From contig JACIYY010000058.1 in assembly GCA_014359685.1 (NCBI GenBank), positions 1-13,299 of the forward strand: a stretch of DNA of 13,299 bases. Reading direction: 5' to 3'. The notes under the pieces were generated by a model. That model ran no database searches. It saw only the letters and a program-made list of their open reading frames with translations, and was not told the origin of the DNA. Of this stretch, positions 1 through 7,292 are shown piece after piece (positions within the stretch are counted from its first letter, which is position 1; the number at the start of each line of letters is the position of its first letter). A program made the translations under genes and the position numbers. This DNA is from Porphyrobacter sp. Its GTDB lineage: Bacteria > Pseudomonadota > Alphaproteobacteria > Sphingomonadales > Sphingomonadaceae.

Positions 1-1765
1 AGGTGTAGCGGGCGACGGCCGTGGTGTATTCGGTCAGCGGCACCCCGAGGCGCAGCTGGGTGCCGGTGGTCGCCTGCTCGTAGGTGGCGCTGGAGCGGTC
101 GAAATAGCCGTTATTGTAGTCGCGGCGATAGATGTCGATCCCGGCCGAGATGTTCCGGTCGAACACATAGGGTTCGGTGAAGCTGACCGAGCCGGAGCGC
201 GAATAGCGCGAATAGCTGCCCGACAGCCCGACCGTCTGCCCGCGCCCGCGGAAGTTGTTCTGGCGGATCGAGCCCTGGAAGATGAAGCTTTCGAGGCTGG
301 AGAAGCCGGCCGACAGCGACAGCTCCCCGGTCGCGCGTTCCTGCACATTGGCTTCGAGGATGATGCGGTCGGGCGTGGCGGCGTCGACCTGGTCGATCTC
401 GAAATTCTCCTGGAAATAGCCCAGCGAGTTGATCCGTGCGGTGGAGCGCTTGACCTGGAGCGAGTTGAAGGCGTCGCCTTCGGCGATGCGGAATTCGCGC
501 CGCACCACCTTGTCCTGGGTCAGGGTGTTGCCGTTGACGTCGATCTGCTCGACATAGACTCGCGGCGCTTCGTTGATGACGAAGGTGACCGCCATGGTGC
601 GGTTCTCGCGGTCGGGCACGAAGCGCGGCCGGACATCGGCGAAGGCATAGCCGAAGGTGCCGGCGGTCTCGGTCAGCTGCTCGACCGTGTCTTCCACCAG
701 CTTGGCATCGTACCAGTCGCCGCTGTCCATCGGCAGCTGCTGGGTCAGCGCCTCGCTGTCGAAGTCGCGCAGCTGGCTGACCACCTCGACATCGCCGAAC
801 TTGTAGCGCTCCCCTTCCTCGACCACGTAGGTGATGATGAAGTCGCGCTTGTCGGGCGTCAGCTCGGCCACGGCGGAGACGACGCGGAAATCGGCATAGC
901 CCTGCTCGAGATAGAAGGCGCGCAGCTGCTGCTGGTCGAAGGCCAGCCGGTCGGGATCGTAGCTGGTCGAGGAGCTGAAGATCTTCAGCGGGCCGGCGAC
1001 CTTGGTCACCATCTCGTCGCGCAGATCGCCGTCGGAGAACTTCTCGTTGCCGATGATGTTGATCTGGCGGACCTTGGATTTGGGCCCTTCGGTGATCTCG
1101 AACACCACATCGACACGGTTCTGATCGAGCTGCACCATCTGCGGTTCGACCGTGGCGGCAAAGCGGCCCTGGCGCTTGTACAGCTCGATGATCCGGGCGA
1201 CGTCGGCGCGGACCTTGGACCGGGTGAAGATCTGGCGCGGGGCGAGCCGGATCTCGGGCAGGATCTTGTCGTCCTTCAGCCGGCGGTTGCCTTCCAGCAC
1301 GATGCGGTTGATGACCGGGTTCTCGACCACCGTGATCAGCACGTCGCCATTGTTGTTCTCGATCCGGAAATCGGCGAACAGCTCGGTCGCGGCGAGATCC
1401 TTCAGCGCCTGGTCGGCGGCGGCGGCGGTGTAGGTGTCGCCGGGGCGCAGCTTGATGTAGCTGACGATGGTCTGCGGTTCGAGCCGCTGGGCGCCGGCGA
1501 CGGCGATGGTGCGGATCGTGTCGCCCTGCGGCTCGGCAGGGCGTGCCTCGGGCGGCGCGGCGGCAGAGCCGGCGGCTTCGGCAGCGGTCTGCGGCGCGCC
1601 CTGCCGGGGTGCTGCGGGTGGGGCCGGAGCCGGGGCGGGGTCCGCGGTCTGCTGGGCCGCGTCGGCAGCACTCTGCGCCTGGGCGGCGAGCGGCAGGCCC
1701 GCCAGCGCGGTGCAGCCGAGGAGAGCCGCGGCAAAATGCGAGGCTGGATGCGTGTTAGCGGTCAT
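1..1765 (-). CDS. bamA: Outer membrane protein assembly factor BamA (3' part cut off by window edge)
   Basis: BamA is the Omp85-family core of the BAM complex. It folds and inserts beta-barrel proteins into the outer membrane. The frame is open for 588 codons and exits the left edge without a stop, so the rest of the barrel is missing. Residues 1-30 form a signal peptide (hydrophobic core about 11-28, AQA before Gln31). Residues 31-80 are an Ala/Pro/Gln-rich linker. Five POTRA domains follow at about 83-150, 151-230, 231-318, 319-400 and 401-475, and the barrel starts near 476. The strand motif SFTEPYVFDR (528-537) is typical of Omp85 proteins. The VRGF loop motif would lie beyond the edge. 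The ATG at 1765 was chosen; an in-frame ATG at 1783 adds six residues and has a GGGGTG just upstream, so it is a real alternative. bamA lies downstream of rseP on the same strand after 204 nt. Confidence 0.96.
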   Translation of the reverse strand, partial: MTANTHPASHFAAALLGCTALAGLPLAAQAQSAADAAQQTADPAPAPAPPAAPRQGAPQTAAEAAGSAAAPPEARPAEPQGDTIRTIAVAGAQRLEPQTIVSYIKLRPGDTYTAAAADQALKDLAATELFADFRIENNNGDVLITVVENPVINRIVLEGNRRLKDDKILPEIRLAPRQIFTRSKVRADVARIIELYKRQGRFAATVEPQMVQLDQNRVDVVFEITEGPKSKVRQINIIGNEKFSDGDLRDEMVTKVAGPLKIFSSSTSYDPDRLAFDQQQLRAFYLEQGYADFRVVSAVAELTPDKRDFIITYVVEEGERYKFGDVEVVSQLRDFDSEALTQQLPMDSGDWYDAKLVEDTVEQLTETAGTFGYAFADVRPRFVPDRENRTMAVTFVINEAPRVYVEQIDVNGNTLTQDKVVRREFRIAEGDAFNSLQVKRSTARINSLGYFQENFEIDQVDAATPDRIILEANVQERATGELSLSAGFSSLESFIFQGSIRQNNFRGRGQTVGLSGSYSRYSRSGSVSFTEPYVFDRNISAGIDIYRRDYNNGYFDRSSATYEQATTGTQLRLGVPLTEYTTAVARYT

Positions 1766-1969
1766 GTCCCGTCCGTTGTCCATTCACCCCGGAGCATCCG
1801 ACCCGCCGCCCCGTAGAGCGGATCGCGTGACCCGTCGCTGCATGAAAGAGGCGCCCTTGCCCGATGGCGGGCAGGCGATCAAGCGGAGCGATGGGGAATC
1901 TGACCGCCGGTGCCTTTCTGTCCCCCGCTGCCGAACCCCGGCAGCGGCCCCTGCCGCCTGCTCCGCCCG
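1766..1969 (-). other. rseP-bamA intergenic region with two hairpins
   Basis: This 204-nt gap holds no convincing gene. It contains a perfect 9-bp stem (CCGCTGCCG at 1925-1933 with CGGCAGCGG at 1939-1947, five-base loop), starting 23 nt after the rseP stop. A second stem pairs 1858-1863 with 1868-1873 around a four-base loop. Neither is followed by a T run on the minus strand, so a classical intrinsic terminator is not supported. I could not find a clear -35/-10 pair for a separate bamA promoter. The region may be a transcript-processing site or a long bamA leader, but the sequence does not decide this. Confidence 0.5.
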
Positions 1970-3085
1970 CTACCCGCCGAAGATCGGTAGCGAGGCGATG
2001 TCGTTGACCGTGACGAACAGCATCAGCGCGAGCACGAGTGCCATGCCGGTGCGGAACGCCCATTCCTGACTGCGCGCGCTGGCCGGCTTGCGGCGAAGGG
2101 CCTCGGCCGCGTAGAAGGCCAGATGCCCGCCGTCGAGGGTGGGAATTGGCAGCAGGTTAATGAATGCCAAGTTAATTGAGATCAATGCCGCGAAGCTGAC
2201 GAACTGGCGCCATCCCAGGCTCAGCTGCTCGCCCGAAAACTTGGCGATCTTGATTGGCCCGCCCAGCTCGTCGACCGAGCGGCGGCCGGTGATGATCTGC
2301 CAGATGCCGGCGACCATCAGCCGGGTGATTTCCACCGTCTGCCCGGCCGCCAGCGCCACCGCCTCGCCGGGGCCGACCTCGACCAGCCGGCCGGGGCCGG
2401 AGCCGATGCCGATCTGGCCGACCCGGTAGGTGTTGCCGAAGCGGTCCTGTTCGGTGACAGAGGGGATGGTGAAGGCGTAGGCCAGCCGTTCGCCGGCGCG
2501 CTCCACCTCCAGCCGCAGCGGCTCGCCCGGATAGGGGGCGATGTGCGCGCGCAGATCGTCGAAGCTGTCGATGGCTGCGCCGTTCGCCGCGACCACCCGG
2601 TCGCCGGGCTGGAGGCCGGCCTGCGCGGCGGCGCCTTGTTCGGCCAGCGCGGCGACCACCGGCGGCACGTCGAGCCGGCCATAGGCGAGATTGAAGCTGG
2701 CGAGGATGGCGATGGCGATGACGAAATTGGTGACCGGCCCGGCGGCGACGATCAGCGCCTTCTGCCACAGCGCGCGTGCCTGGAAGGTCTGCGCCCGTTC
2801 CTCCGCCGGCAGGGCCAGCCATTCCTCGTCCGGCTTGCCGGCGGGGTTCATGTCGCCGGCGAACTGGACATAACCGCCCAGCGGCAGGGCCGAGAGCTTC
2901 CAGCGCGTGCCCCGCCGGTCGGTGAAGCCCGCCAGCTCCGGCCCGAAGCCGACCGAAAAGGCATTGGCCTTCACCCCGAACCAGCGGCCGACCAGATAAT
3001 GCCCCAGCTCGTGCAAAGTGACGAGCGGCCCCAGCACCAGCAGGAAGCCCAGGATCCACATCCATATGGGCGCGGTTTCGAACAA
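1970..3085 (-). CDS. rseP: RIP metalloprotease RseP (site-2 protease family)
   Basis: RseP is an inner-membrane zinc protease that cuts transmembrane segments of anti-sigma factors and leftover signal peptides. The 371-residue product has the zinc motif HELGH at 25-29 within the first membrane helix. A GPVTNF membrane motif lies near 116-121 and one PDZ domain at about 138-208. The second active-site motif, LDG at 317-319 (catalytic Asp318), is followed by C-terminal membrane segments near 344-362. The start is set at TTG 3085, one nucleotide after the dxr stop, with GGAG ten bases upstream inside the dxr end. An ATG at 3061 would remove eight residues but has no visible ribosome-binding site. 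A longer frame reaching 3256 overlaps dxr and is not credible. Gene spacing implies translational coupling to dxr. Its neighbour bamA is also an envelope-biogenesis gene. Confidence 0.95.
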   Translation of the reverse strand: MFETAPIWMWILGFLLVLGPLVTLHELGHYLVGRWFGVKANAFSVGFGPELAGFTDRRGTRWKLSALPLGGYVQFAGDMNPAGKPDEEWLALPAEERAQTFQARALWQKALIVAAGPVTNFVIAIAILASFNLAYGRLDVPPVVAALAEQGAAAQAGLQPGDRVVAANGAAIDSFDDLRAHIAPYPGEPLRLEVERAGERLAYAFTIPSVTEQDRFGNTYRVGQIGIGSGPGRLVEVGPGEAVALAAGQTVEITRLMVAGIWQIITGRRSVDELGGPIKIAKFSGEQLSLGWRQFVSFAALISINLAFINLLPIPTLDGGHLAFYAAEALRRKPASARSQEWAFRTGMALVLALMLFVTVNDIASLPIFGG

Positions 3086-3086
3086 G

Positions 3087-4241
3087 TCAGGCAGGCTCCA
3101 GCAGGGTCGCGGCGCGGACTCGCGCCAAGGCATCGACGGCGAGGACATCGTCGAGCGAGGCAGGCGCGCGCGGCAGGTCGCCGTCGAGGGTTCTGGCGAC
3201 ACTTCCGGCAATCTGGGTGAACGCGATCTGACCGGCGAGGAAGGCCGCCACCGCAACCTCGTTGGCGGCGTTGAGCACCGCCGGCGCGGCGCCGCCCTGC
3301 TCCACCGCCTCGCGCGCCAGCCGGGTGGCGGGGAAACGGTCCTCGTCCGGCGCCTCGAAGCTGAGCTGGCCGATCGCCGGCAGGTCGAGCGGAGTGCAGG
3401 GCGTGTCGATCCGGCGCGGCCAGGCGAGCGCGGAGGCGATCGGCACCCGCATGTCGGCCGGGCCGAGCTGGGCGAGCGTGGAGCCGTCGCGGAATTCGAC
3501 CAGCGAGTGGATCACGCTTTGCGGGTGAACCACGATCCGCAGCCGCTGCGAGCCGACCGGGAACAGGTGGTGGGCTTCGATCAGCTCCAGCCCCTTGTTC
3601 ATCATGGTGGCGGAATCGACGCTGATCTTGGCGCCCATCGACCAGTTGGGGTGCTGCACCGCCTGCTGCGGGGTCGCCGCGCGCAGCCGCTCGGGCGACC
3701 AGCCGCGGAACGGCCCGCCGCTGGCGGTCAGCGTGATCCAGCGCACATCGGCGATGTCGTTGCCGGCCAGGCACTGGAAGATCGCATTGTGTTCCGAATC
3801 CACCGGCAGCAGCGTCGCGCCGTGGCGGTCGACGGCGGCGATCATCACCTCTCCGGCAGAGACCAGCGCCTCCTTGTTGGCGAGGGCGACGGTGCCGCCC
3901 TGCTCGATCGCCGCCATGGTCGGGGCAAGCCCGGCGCAGCCGACGATCGCCGCCAGCGTCAGGTCCGCCCCGCGCGCCGCCGCCTCGACCAGCGCCGCAG
4001 GGCCGGCGGCGGCGGCAATGCCGGTGCCGGCCAGCGCCTCGCGCAGCGCCGGCAGGCAGGCCTCGTCCGCGACCACCGCCAGCTCGGCATCGAATTCGCG
4101 CGCCAGCCGCGCCAGCTCGACCGCCTGGCTGTGCGCGGTCAGCGCGACCACCCGCCATTCGTGGCGCTGGCGACGGATCAGGTCGAGCGTGGAGGCGCCC
4201 ACCGATCCGGTCGCGCCAAGGATGCTGATCGAGCGGCTCAC
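3087..4241 (-). CDS. dxr: 1-deoxy-D-xylulose 5-phosphate reductoisomerase
   Basis: Dxr (IspC) converts 1-deoxy-D-xylulose 5-phosphate to 2-C-methyl-D-erythritol 4-phosphate using NADPH. This is the committed step of the non-mevalonate isoprenoid pathway. The 384-residue product has the normal family length. Visible motifs are the NADPH-binding loop GATGSVG (9-15), [10 protein letters not shown] (121-130), the metal-binding PVDSE (146-150, with Asp148 and Glu150), SGGPFRGW (174-181), and the catalytic segment around 215-219 (Asn215, Lys216, Glu219). A C-terminal helical domain follows. The start is GTG 4241, whose GTGA overlaps the cdsA stop by four bases, a typical coupled start. Longer frames upstream lie inside cdsA and are rejected. 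Its product feeds undecaprenyl diphosphate synthase, encoded two genes upstream. Confidence 0.97.
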   Translation of the reverse strand: MSRSISILGATGSVGASTLDLIRRQRHEWRVVALTAHSQAVELARLAREFDAELAVVADEACLPALREALAGTGIAAAAGPAALVEAAARGADLTLAAIVGCAGLAPTMAAIEQGGTVALANKEALVSAGEVMIAAVDRHGATLLPVDSEHNAIFQCLAGNDIADVRWITLTASGGPFRGWSPERLRAATPQQAVQHPNWSMGAKISVDSATMMNKGLELIEAHHLFPVGSQRLRIVVHPQSVIHSLVEFRDGSTLAQLGPADMRVPIASALAWPRRIDTPCTPLDLPAIGQLSFEAPDEDRFPATRLAREAVEQGGAAPAVLNAANEVAVAAFLAGQIAFTQIAGSVARTLDGDLPRAPASLDDVLAVDALARVRAATLLEPA

Positions 4242-5014
4242 CAGACCCGGCCCGGGCCCAGCAGCCCGACGATCAGCGCCACCGGGATGATCCCGTCGAC
4301 CCGGTCGAGCACGCCGCCATGGCCGGGGATCAGGCGCGAGGAATCCTTCACATGGGCCCGCCGCTTGAGCCAGCTTTCGAGGAAGTCGCCGGCCTGCGCG
4401 GCCACCGCCAGCGCAGCCCCGGCCGCCGCCGCCAGCGCGACCCCCGACAGGCCGATGCCCGGCCCTCCCATGCCGCCGGAGAAGGAGGCCAGCGCGGAGC
4501 CGATCACGGCTGCCACAAGGGCCAGCCACAGCCCGGCTGCGACCATCCCGCCGGCAAGGCCGGCCCAGGTCTTGGACGGGCTGATCCGGGGCGCGATGCG
4601 CGGGCCGCCGATCGTGCGGCCGACGAAATAGGCACCGGTATCGGTGGCGATCACCGTCACCACCGCGACCAGCAGGACGAAGGGCGGCATCCGCGCCAGC
4701 AATACGGCGGCAAGGCCGATATAGAGCACCGCCACCAGCATCCCGGCGGCGCGGTAATAGGGATTGCGGGTCGCCCGCAGCACCAGCCGCGCGGCCTCCC
4801 CCAGCGCCAGCACGGCGACCAGCGCGAGGAACCCGGCCAGCACCGCGCCGCCGATCGCCAGCGCCGTGCCGGCGATCGCCAGCAGCGCTGCGGCCGAGAC
4901 CAGCCGTCGCGGCAGGTCGGAGGTGCGGACCGGGAACGGAACCCGCACCAGACGGCGGGCGCGGCGGCGCAGCGCGTCCCGCTTGCGCGCGGGCGTAAGG
5001 TCAGCGTCCGCCAA
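4238..5014 (-). CDS. cdsA: Phosphatidate cytidylyltransferase (CDP-diacylglycerol synthase)
   Basis: CdsA makes CDP-diacylglycerol from phosphatidic acid and CTP in the inner membrane. It supplies phospholipid synthesis, including the pssA/psd pathway encoded further right. The 258-residue product begins with an Arg/Lys-rich cytosolic tail (about 1-38), followed by multiple membrane segments from about 40 onward. The family signature lies at 214-239, from [11 protein letters not shown] through [10 protein letters not shown]. The start is inferred as TTG 5014, because GGGAG sits seven bases upstream and no ATG lies in frame before the conserved region. This start overlaps the uppS end by 14 nt. 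A GTG at 4948 would shorten the tail by 22 residues and is the alternative. The end overlaps dxr by four bases. Confidence 0.93.
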   Translation of the reverse strand: MADADLTPARKRDALRRRARRLVRVPFPVRTSDLPRRLVSAAALLAIAGTALAIGGAVLAGFLALVAVLALGEAARLVLRATRNPYYRAAGMLVAVLYIGLAAVLLARMPPFVLLVAVVTVIATDTGAYFVGRTIGGPRIAPRISPSKTWAGLAGGMVAAGLWLALVAAVIGSALASFSGGMGGPGIGLSGVALAAAAGAALAVAAQAGDFLESWLKRRAHVKDSSRLIPGHGGVLDRVDGIIPVALIVGLLGPGRVW

Positions 5015-5804
5015 AGCGCCGCTCCCGCGCGGCGAAGCCCGCCAGCGCCTGGTCGAGATGGACGGGGGTGAAGTCCGGCCACAAAGTGTCGGTGAACCAC
5101 AGCTCCGCATAAGCGGCCTGCCAGAGCAGGAAATTGGACAGCCGGACCTCTCCGCTGGTGCGGATCAGCAGGTCAAGCGGGGGCAGGTCGGCGGTGTCGA
5201 GATGGGCGTCGATCGCCTCTGCGGTGATCGCCTCGCCGGCCACCGCCGCCTTGGCCGCCGCGCGGGCGATTTCCTGCTGCGAGCCGTAATTGAGCGCCAC
5301 CGCCAGCGTATGCCGCCCGTCGCGGGTGCGGTGGAGGGCATCCTCGATCATCGCCACGATGTCGGGCTCCAGCGCGCGATAATCGCCGATGATCTTCAAC
5401 CGCACGCCGTTGGCGACGAATTCGTCGAGGTCGGAGCGGATGAAGCGGCGCATCAGCTCCATCAGGTCGGCGATCTCCTCCTGCGGCCGCTTCCAGTTCT
5501 CCGACGAGAAGGCGTAGAGCGTCAGGCATTCAAGGTCCGACCCGGCCAGCGAGCGGACCAGCCGGCGCACCGCCTCCACACCCTTGCGATGCCCCATCAC
5601 GCGCGGCAGGCGATGCTGCCTGGCCCAGCGTCCGTTGCCGTCCATGATGATCGCGACATGGCGCGCGCCGTGGGGGGCGCCGCGCCGCGCCTGGACCCCG
5701 CCCTGCGATGCGGTGCACGATCCCGCCTCGGGCGGCGCGACCAGACCCGCCGCGCGGTCGCCGGGCGCGGTCCCGGAACCCGTGGGGGTGCCTCCACCGC
5801 TCAC
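5001..5804 (-). CDS. uppS: Undecaprenyl diphosphate synthase (cis-prenyltransferase)
   Basis: UppS condenses farnesyl diphosphate with eight isopentenyl diphosphates to form the C55 lipid carrier for peptidoglycan and surface polysaccharides. The core has MDGNGRWA at 54-61 with catalytic Asp55, GHRKG at 71-75 with His72, FSSENW at 99-104, and the signature [19 protein letters not shown] at 211-229. The product is 267 residues. About 47 of these are a Gly/Pro/Ala-rich extension before the conserved start of the fold, which is longer than is usual for the family. The start is GTG 5804, forming a GTGA overlap with the frr stop. No other ATG, GTG or TTG lies in frame between it and the core, so the extension appears to be translated. 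The end overlaps cdsA by 14 nt. Confidence 0.96.
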   Translation of the reverse strand: MSGGGTPTGSGTAPGDRAAGLVAPPEAGSCTASQGGVQARRGAPHGARHVAIIMDGNGRWARQHRLPRVMGHRKGVEAVRRLVRSLAGSDLECLTLYAFSSENWKRPQEEIADLMELMRRFIRSDLDEFVANGVRLKIIGDYRALEPDIVAMIEDALHRTRDGRHTLAVALNYGSQQEIARAAAKAAVAGEAITAEAIDAHLDTADLPPLDLLIRTSGEVRLSNFLLWQAAYAELWFTDTLWPDFTPVHLDQALAGFAARERRFGGR

Positions 5805-6358
5805 CTTTGCAGGATTTCCTTTTCCTTGCTCTCGGCCGCCGCATCGACCTCGGCGATGAACCGGTCGGTCATCGCCTGCACTTCGGTTTCCAGCCGCTTG
5901 CGCTCATCCTCGGAGATGGCCTTCTTGCGCTCATCCTCCTTCAGCGCCTCCATCGCGTCGCGGCGGACGTTGCGGATGGCGATCTTGGCGCCTTCGGCAT
6001 ATTTGCCCGCCAGCTTGGCCAGATCCTTGCGCCGGTCCTCGGTCAGGTCGGGCAGCGGCAGGCGCAGCGTCTGGCCGTCGATCATCGGGTTGAGGCCGAG
6101 ATTAGCGTGGGCGATGCCCTTCTCCACCGCGGTCACATTGGCCCTGTCCCACACCTGCACGCTGAGCATCCGGGGCTCCGGCGCGGAGACGGTGGCGACC
6201 TGATTGAGCGGCATCATCGAGCCATAGACCTCGACCTGCACCGGGTCGAGCAGCGCGGTGTTGGCGCGCCCGGTGCGAAGGCCGGACAGGTCGCTCTTGA
6301 GGCTGTCGACCGCGCCGCTCATCCGCCGTTCGATGTCGGCCTTGTCGTATTTTGCCAT
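5801..6358 (-). CDS. frr: Ribosome recycling factor
   Basis: RRF acts with EF-G to split the post-termination ribosome complex in the cytoplasm. The 185-residue product matches the family length exactly. It starts with the first long helix (MAKYDKADIERRMSG), passes the conserved LRTGRAN segment near 26-32, and contains domain II at about 31-104 (VEVYGSMMPLNQVATVSAPEP). It ends with two charged helices of the three-helix bundle, where KEDERK and SEDERK are close repeats. The ATG at 6358 has AAGGA about ten bases upstream. It lies 37 nt after the pyrH stop and overlaps uppS by four bases, so it sits in the same operon. Confidence 0.98.
   Translation of the reverse strand: MAKYDKADIERRMSGAVDSLKSDLSGLRTGRANTALLDPVQVEVYGSMMPLNQVATVSAPEPRMLSVQVWDRANVTAVEKGIAHANLGLNPMIDGQTLRLPLPDLTEDRRKDLAKLAGKYAEGAKIAIRNVRRDAMEALKEDERKKAISEDERKRLETEVQAMTDRFIAEVDAAAESKEKEILQR
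5897..5938. repeat. 15-nt direct repeat inside frr
   Basis: The 15-mer CTTGCGCTCATCCTC occurs at 5897-5911 and again at 5924-5938. The offset is 27 nt, nine codons, so both copies are in frame. They encode the paired KEDERK and SEDERK segments of the C-terminal helices. The pattern fits a small in-frame duplication, or simply codon reuse in similar helical residues. Confidence 0.8.
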
Positions 6359-6374
6359 GTCTTTTGGATCCTTG

Positions 6375-6393
6375 AAAAAACGCGCCGGGGCGC
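6375..6393 (-). terminator. Short hairpin with T6 run between pyrH and frr
   Basis: On the minus strand a GC-only hairpin (GCGCC at 6393-6389 with GGCGC at 6386-6382; realistically a four-base-pair stem and a four-base loop) begins one base after the pyrH stop. It is followed by G and then six T residues at 6380-6375. This has the layout of an intrinsic terminator, but the stem is short. Because frr and at least five more genes lie downstream with no other promoter visible, it is more likely a partial terminator that reduces read-through than a full stop. Confidence 0.45.
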
Positions 6394-6394
6394 T

Positions 6395-7123
6395 TCAGGC
6401 TTGGCCAGCCTTGCCGACCACGGTCTGCACGCCCTCGCCCGCCAGAACGCGCGCGAGATTGCCGCGCTGGCGGACCGAGAACACCACGATGGGGATGTCG
6501 TTCTCGCGGCACAAGGCGACGGCGGAAGCATCCATCACCTTCAGATTGTCCGACAACACGCGGTCATAGGTGATGGTCTCGAACCGCTTGGCGTCTGGCG
6601 AGAGCTTGGGATCGCGGTCATAGACGCCATCGACGCTGGTGCCCTTCAGCAGCGCGCCGCAGCCCATTTCCGCCGCCCGCAGCGCCGCGCCGGTGTCGGT
6701 GGTGAAGAACGGGTTGCCGGTGCCGGCCGCGAAGATCACGATCCGGCCCTTTTCCAGATGGCGCACCGCGCGGCGGCGGATATAGGCCTCGCACACCGCC
6801 GGCATCGGGATCGCCGACTGGACCCGCGTGGCGACGCCCAGCTCCTCCAGCGCGGCCTGCATGGCAAGCGCGTTCATCACCGTTGCCAGCATCCCCATGT
6901 AATCGCCGGTGGTCCGCTCCAGCCCGCGCGCCGCCGCCGCCATGCCGCGAAAGATGTTGCCGCCGCCGATCACCAGGCAGATCTCCAGCCCGGTGTCCTT
7001 GGCCGCCTTCACCTCCTCGGCCAGGCGGGCGACATAGGCGGGATCGATGCCGAACTGCTGTTCGCCCATCAGCACCTCGCCCGACAGCTTGAGCAGGATG
7101 CGCTTCGTATCGGGCAGGAGCAT
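6395..7123 (-). CDS. pyrH: Uridylate (UMP) kinase
   Basis: PyrH phosphorylates UMP to UDP with ATP in pyrimidine nucleotide synthesis. It belongs to the amino-acid-kinase fold and is a hexameric bacterial type. The 242-residue product has the family length. Motifs are [11 protein letters not shown] (10-20), the glycine loop GGGNIFRG (53-60), [18 protein letters not shown] (135-152) and the nucleotide-binding GVYDRDP (166-172). The ATG at 7123 gives [16 protein letters not shown], the standard beginning. A longer frame to 7495 would run over the divergent gene and is rejected. AAGG lies 12 bases before the ATG, so the ribosome-binding site is weak. It is the first gene of the pyrH to rseP/bamA operon, with a good promoter at 7158-7185. 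In many alphaproteobacteria it directly follows tsf; here another gene intervenes. Confidence 0.98.
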   Translation of the reverse strand: MLLPDTKRILLKLSGEVLMGEQQFGIDPAYVARLAEEVKAAKDTGLEICLVIGGGNIFRGMAAAARGLERTTGDYMGMLATVMNALAMQAALEELGVATRVQSAIPMPAVCEAYIRRRAVRHLEKGRIVIFAAGTGNPFFTTDTGAALRAAEMGCGALLKGTSVDGVYDRDPKLSPDAKRFETITYDRVLSDNLKVMDASAVALCRENDIPIVVFSVRQRGNLARVLAGEGVQTVVGKAGQA

Positions 7124-7157
7124 GGCGGGGCGGACCTTCGGGGGCTGAACGGGCGCC

Positions 7158-7185
7158 CTTATAGTGCCGGGCGCTCCACTGCCAA
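7158..7185 (-). promoter_or_regulatory. Putative sigma-70-type promoter of pyrH operon
   Basis: On the minus strand TTGGCA (7185-7180) is followed after 16 bases by TATAAG (7163-7158). Each hexamer matches the vegetative consensus at five of six positions. Initiation is expected near 7151, giving a leader of about 28 nt before the pyrH ATG at 7123. The position just upstream of the operon's first gene, in a very GC-rich region where AT-rich hexamers are rare, makes this persuasive. Confidence 0.65.
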
Positions 7186-7192
7186 GCAGGAA

Positions 7193-7212
7193 GGCCCGGC
7201 CCGGCCCGGCCC
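7193..7212. repeat. Four tandem GGCCC units
   Basis: GGCCC is repeated four times without interruption in the 169-nt divergent gap between pyrH and the plus-strand gene at 7293. A fifth, imperfect unit (CGCCC) follows. The tract lies just upstream of the pyrH -35 box. It could be a replication-slippage tract that varies between strains, or chance in GC-rich DNA. Confidence 0.7.
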
Positions 7213-7231
7213 CGCCCTGCCACCTGCGCCA

Positions 7232-7260
7232 TTGGGCCGAGCCGGGTGGCGTGCTACTGT
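7232..7260 (+). promoter_or_regulatory. Weak candidate promoter for the plus-strand exported protein gene
   Basis: TTGGGC at 7232-7237 and TACTGT at 7255-7260 are separated by 17 bases, 32 nt before the ATG at 7293. Each hexamer matches the vegetative consensus at only about three positions, so this is a candidate based mainly on spacing and location. Confidence 0.25.
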
Positions 7261-7292
7261 CAGCAGGTTCGTCTGTCGCCTGGGAGGGTACA

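Noticed and set aside
1712..1723. LLGC near the BamA start as a lipoprotein lipobox
   Set aside because: The hydrophobic core continues past the cysteine to AQA at residues 28-30, a good signal peptidase I site, and BamA proteins are not lipoproteins.
3018..4631. 537-codon plus-strand open frame
   Set aside because: It lies antisense to dxr, rseP and cdsA, all of which have full catalytic motifs. Its product is Arg/Gly/Gln-rich without any recognisable domain, a typical mirror frame in very GC-rich DNA.
7164..7292. Earlier ATG for the exported protein gene
   Set aside because: It would add 43 residues ahead of a clear signal peptide, has no ribosome-binding site and overlaps the pyrH promoter.
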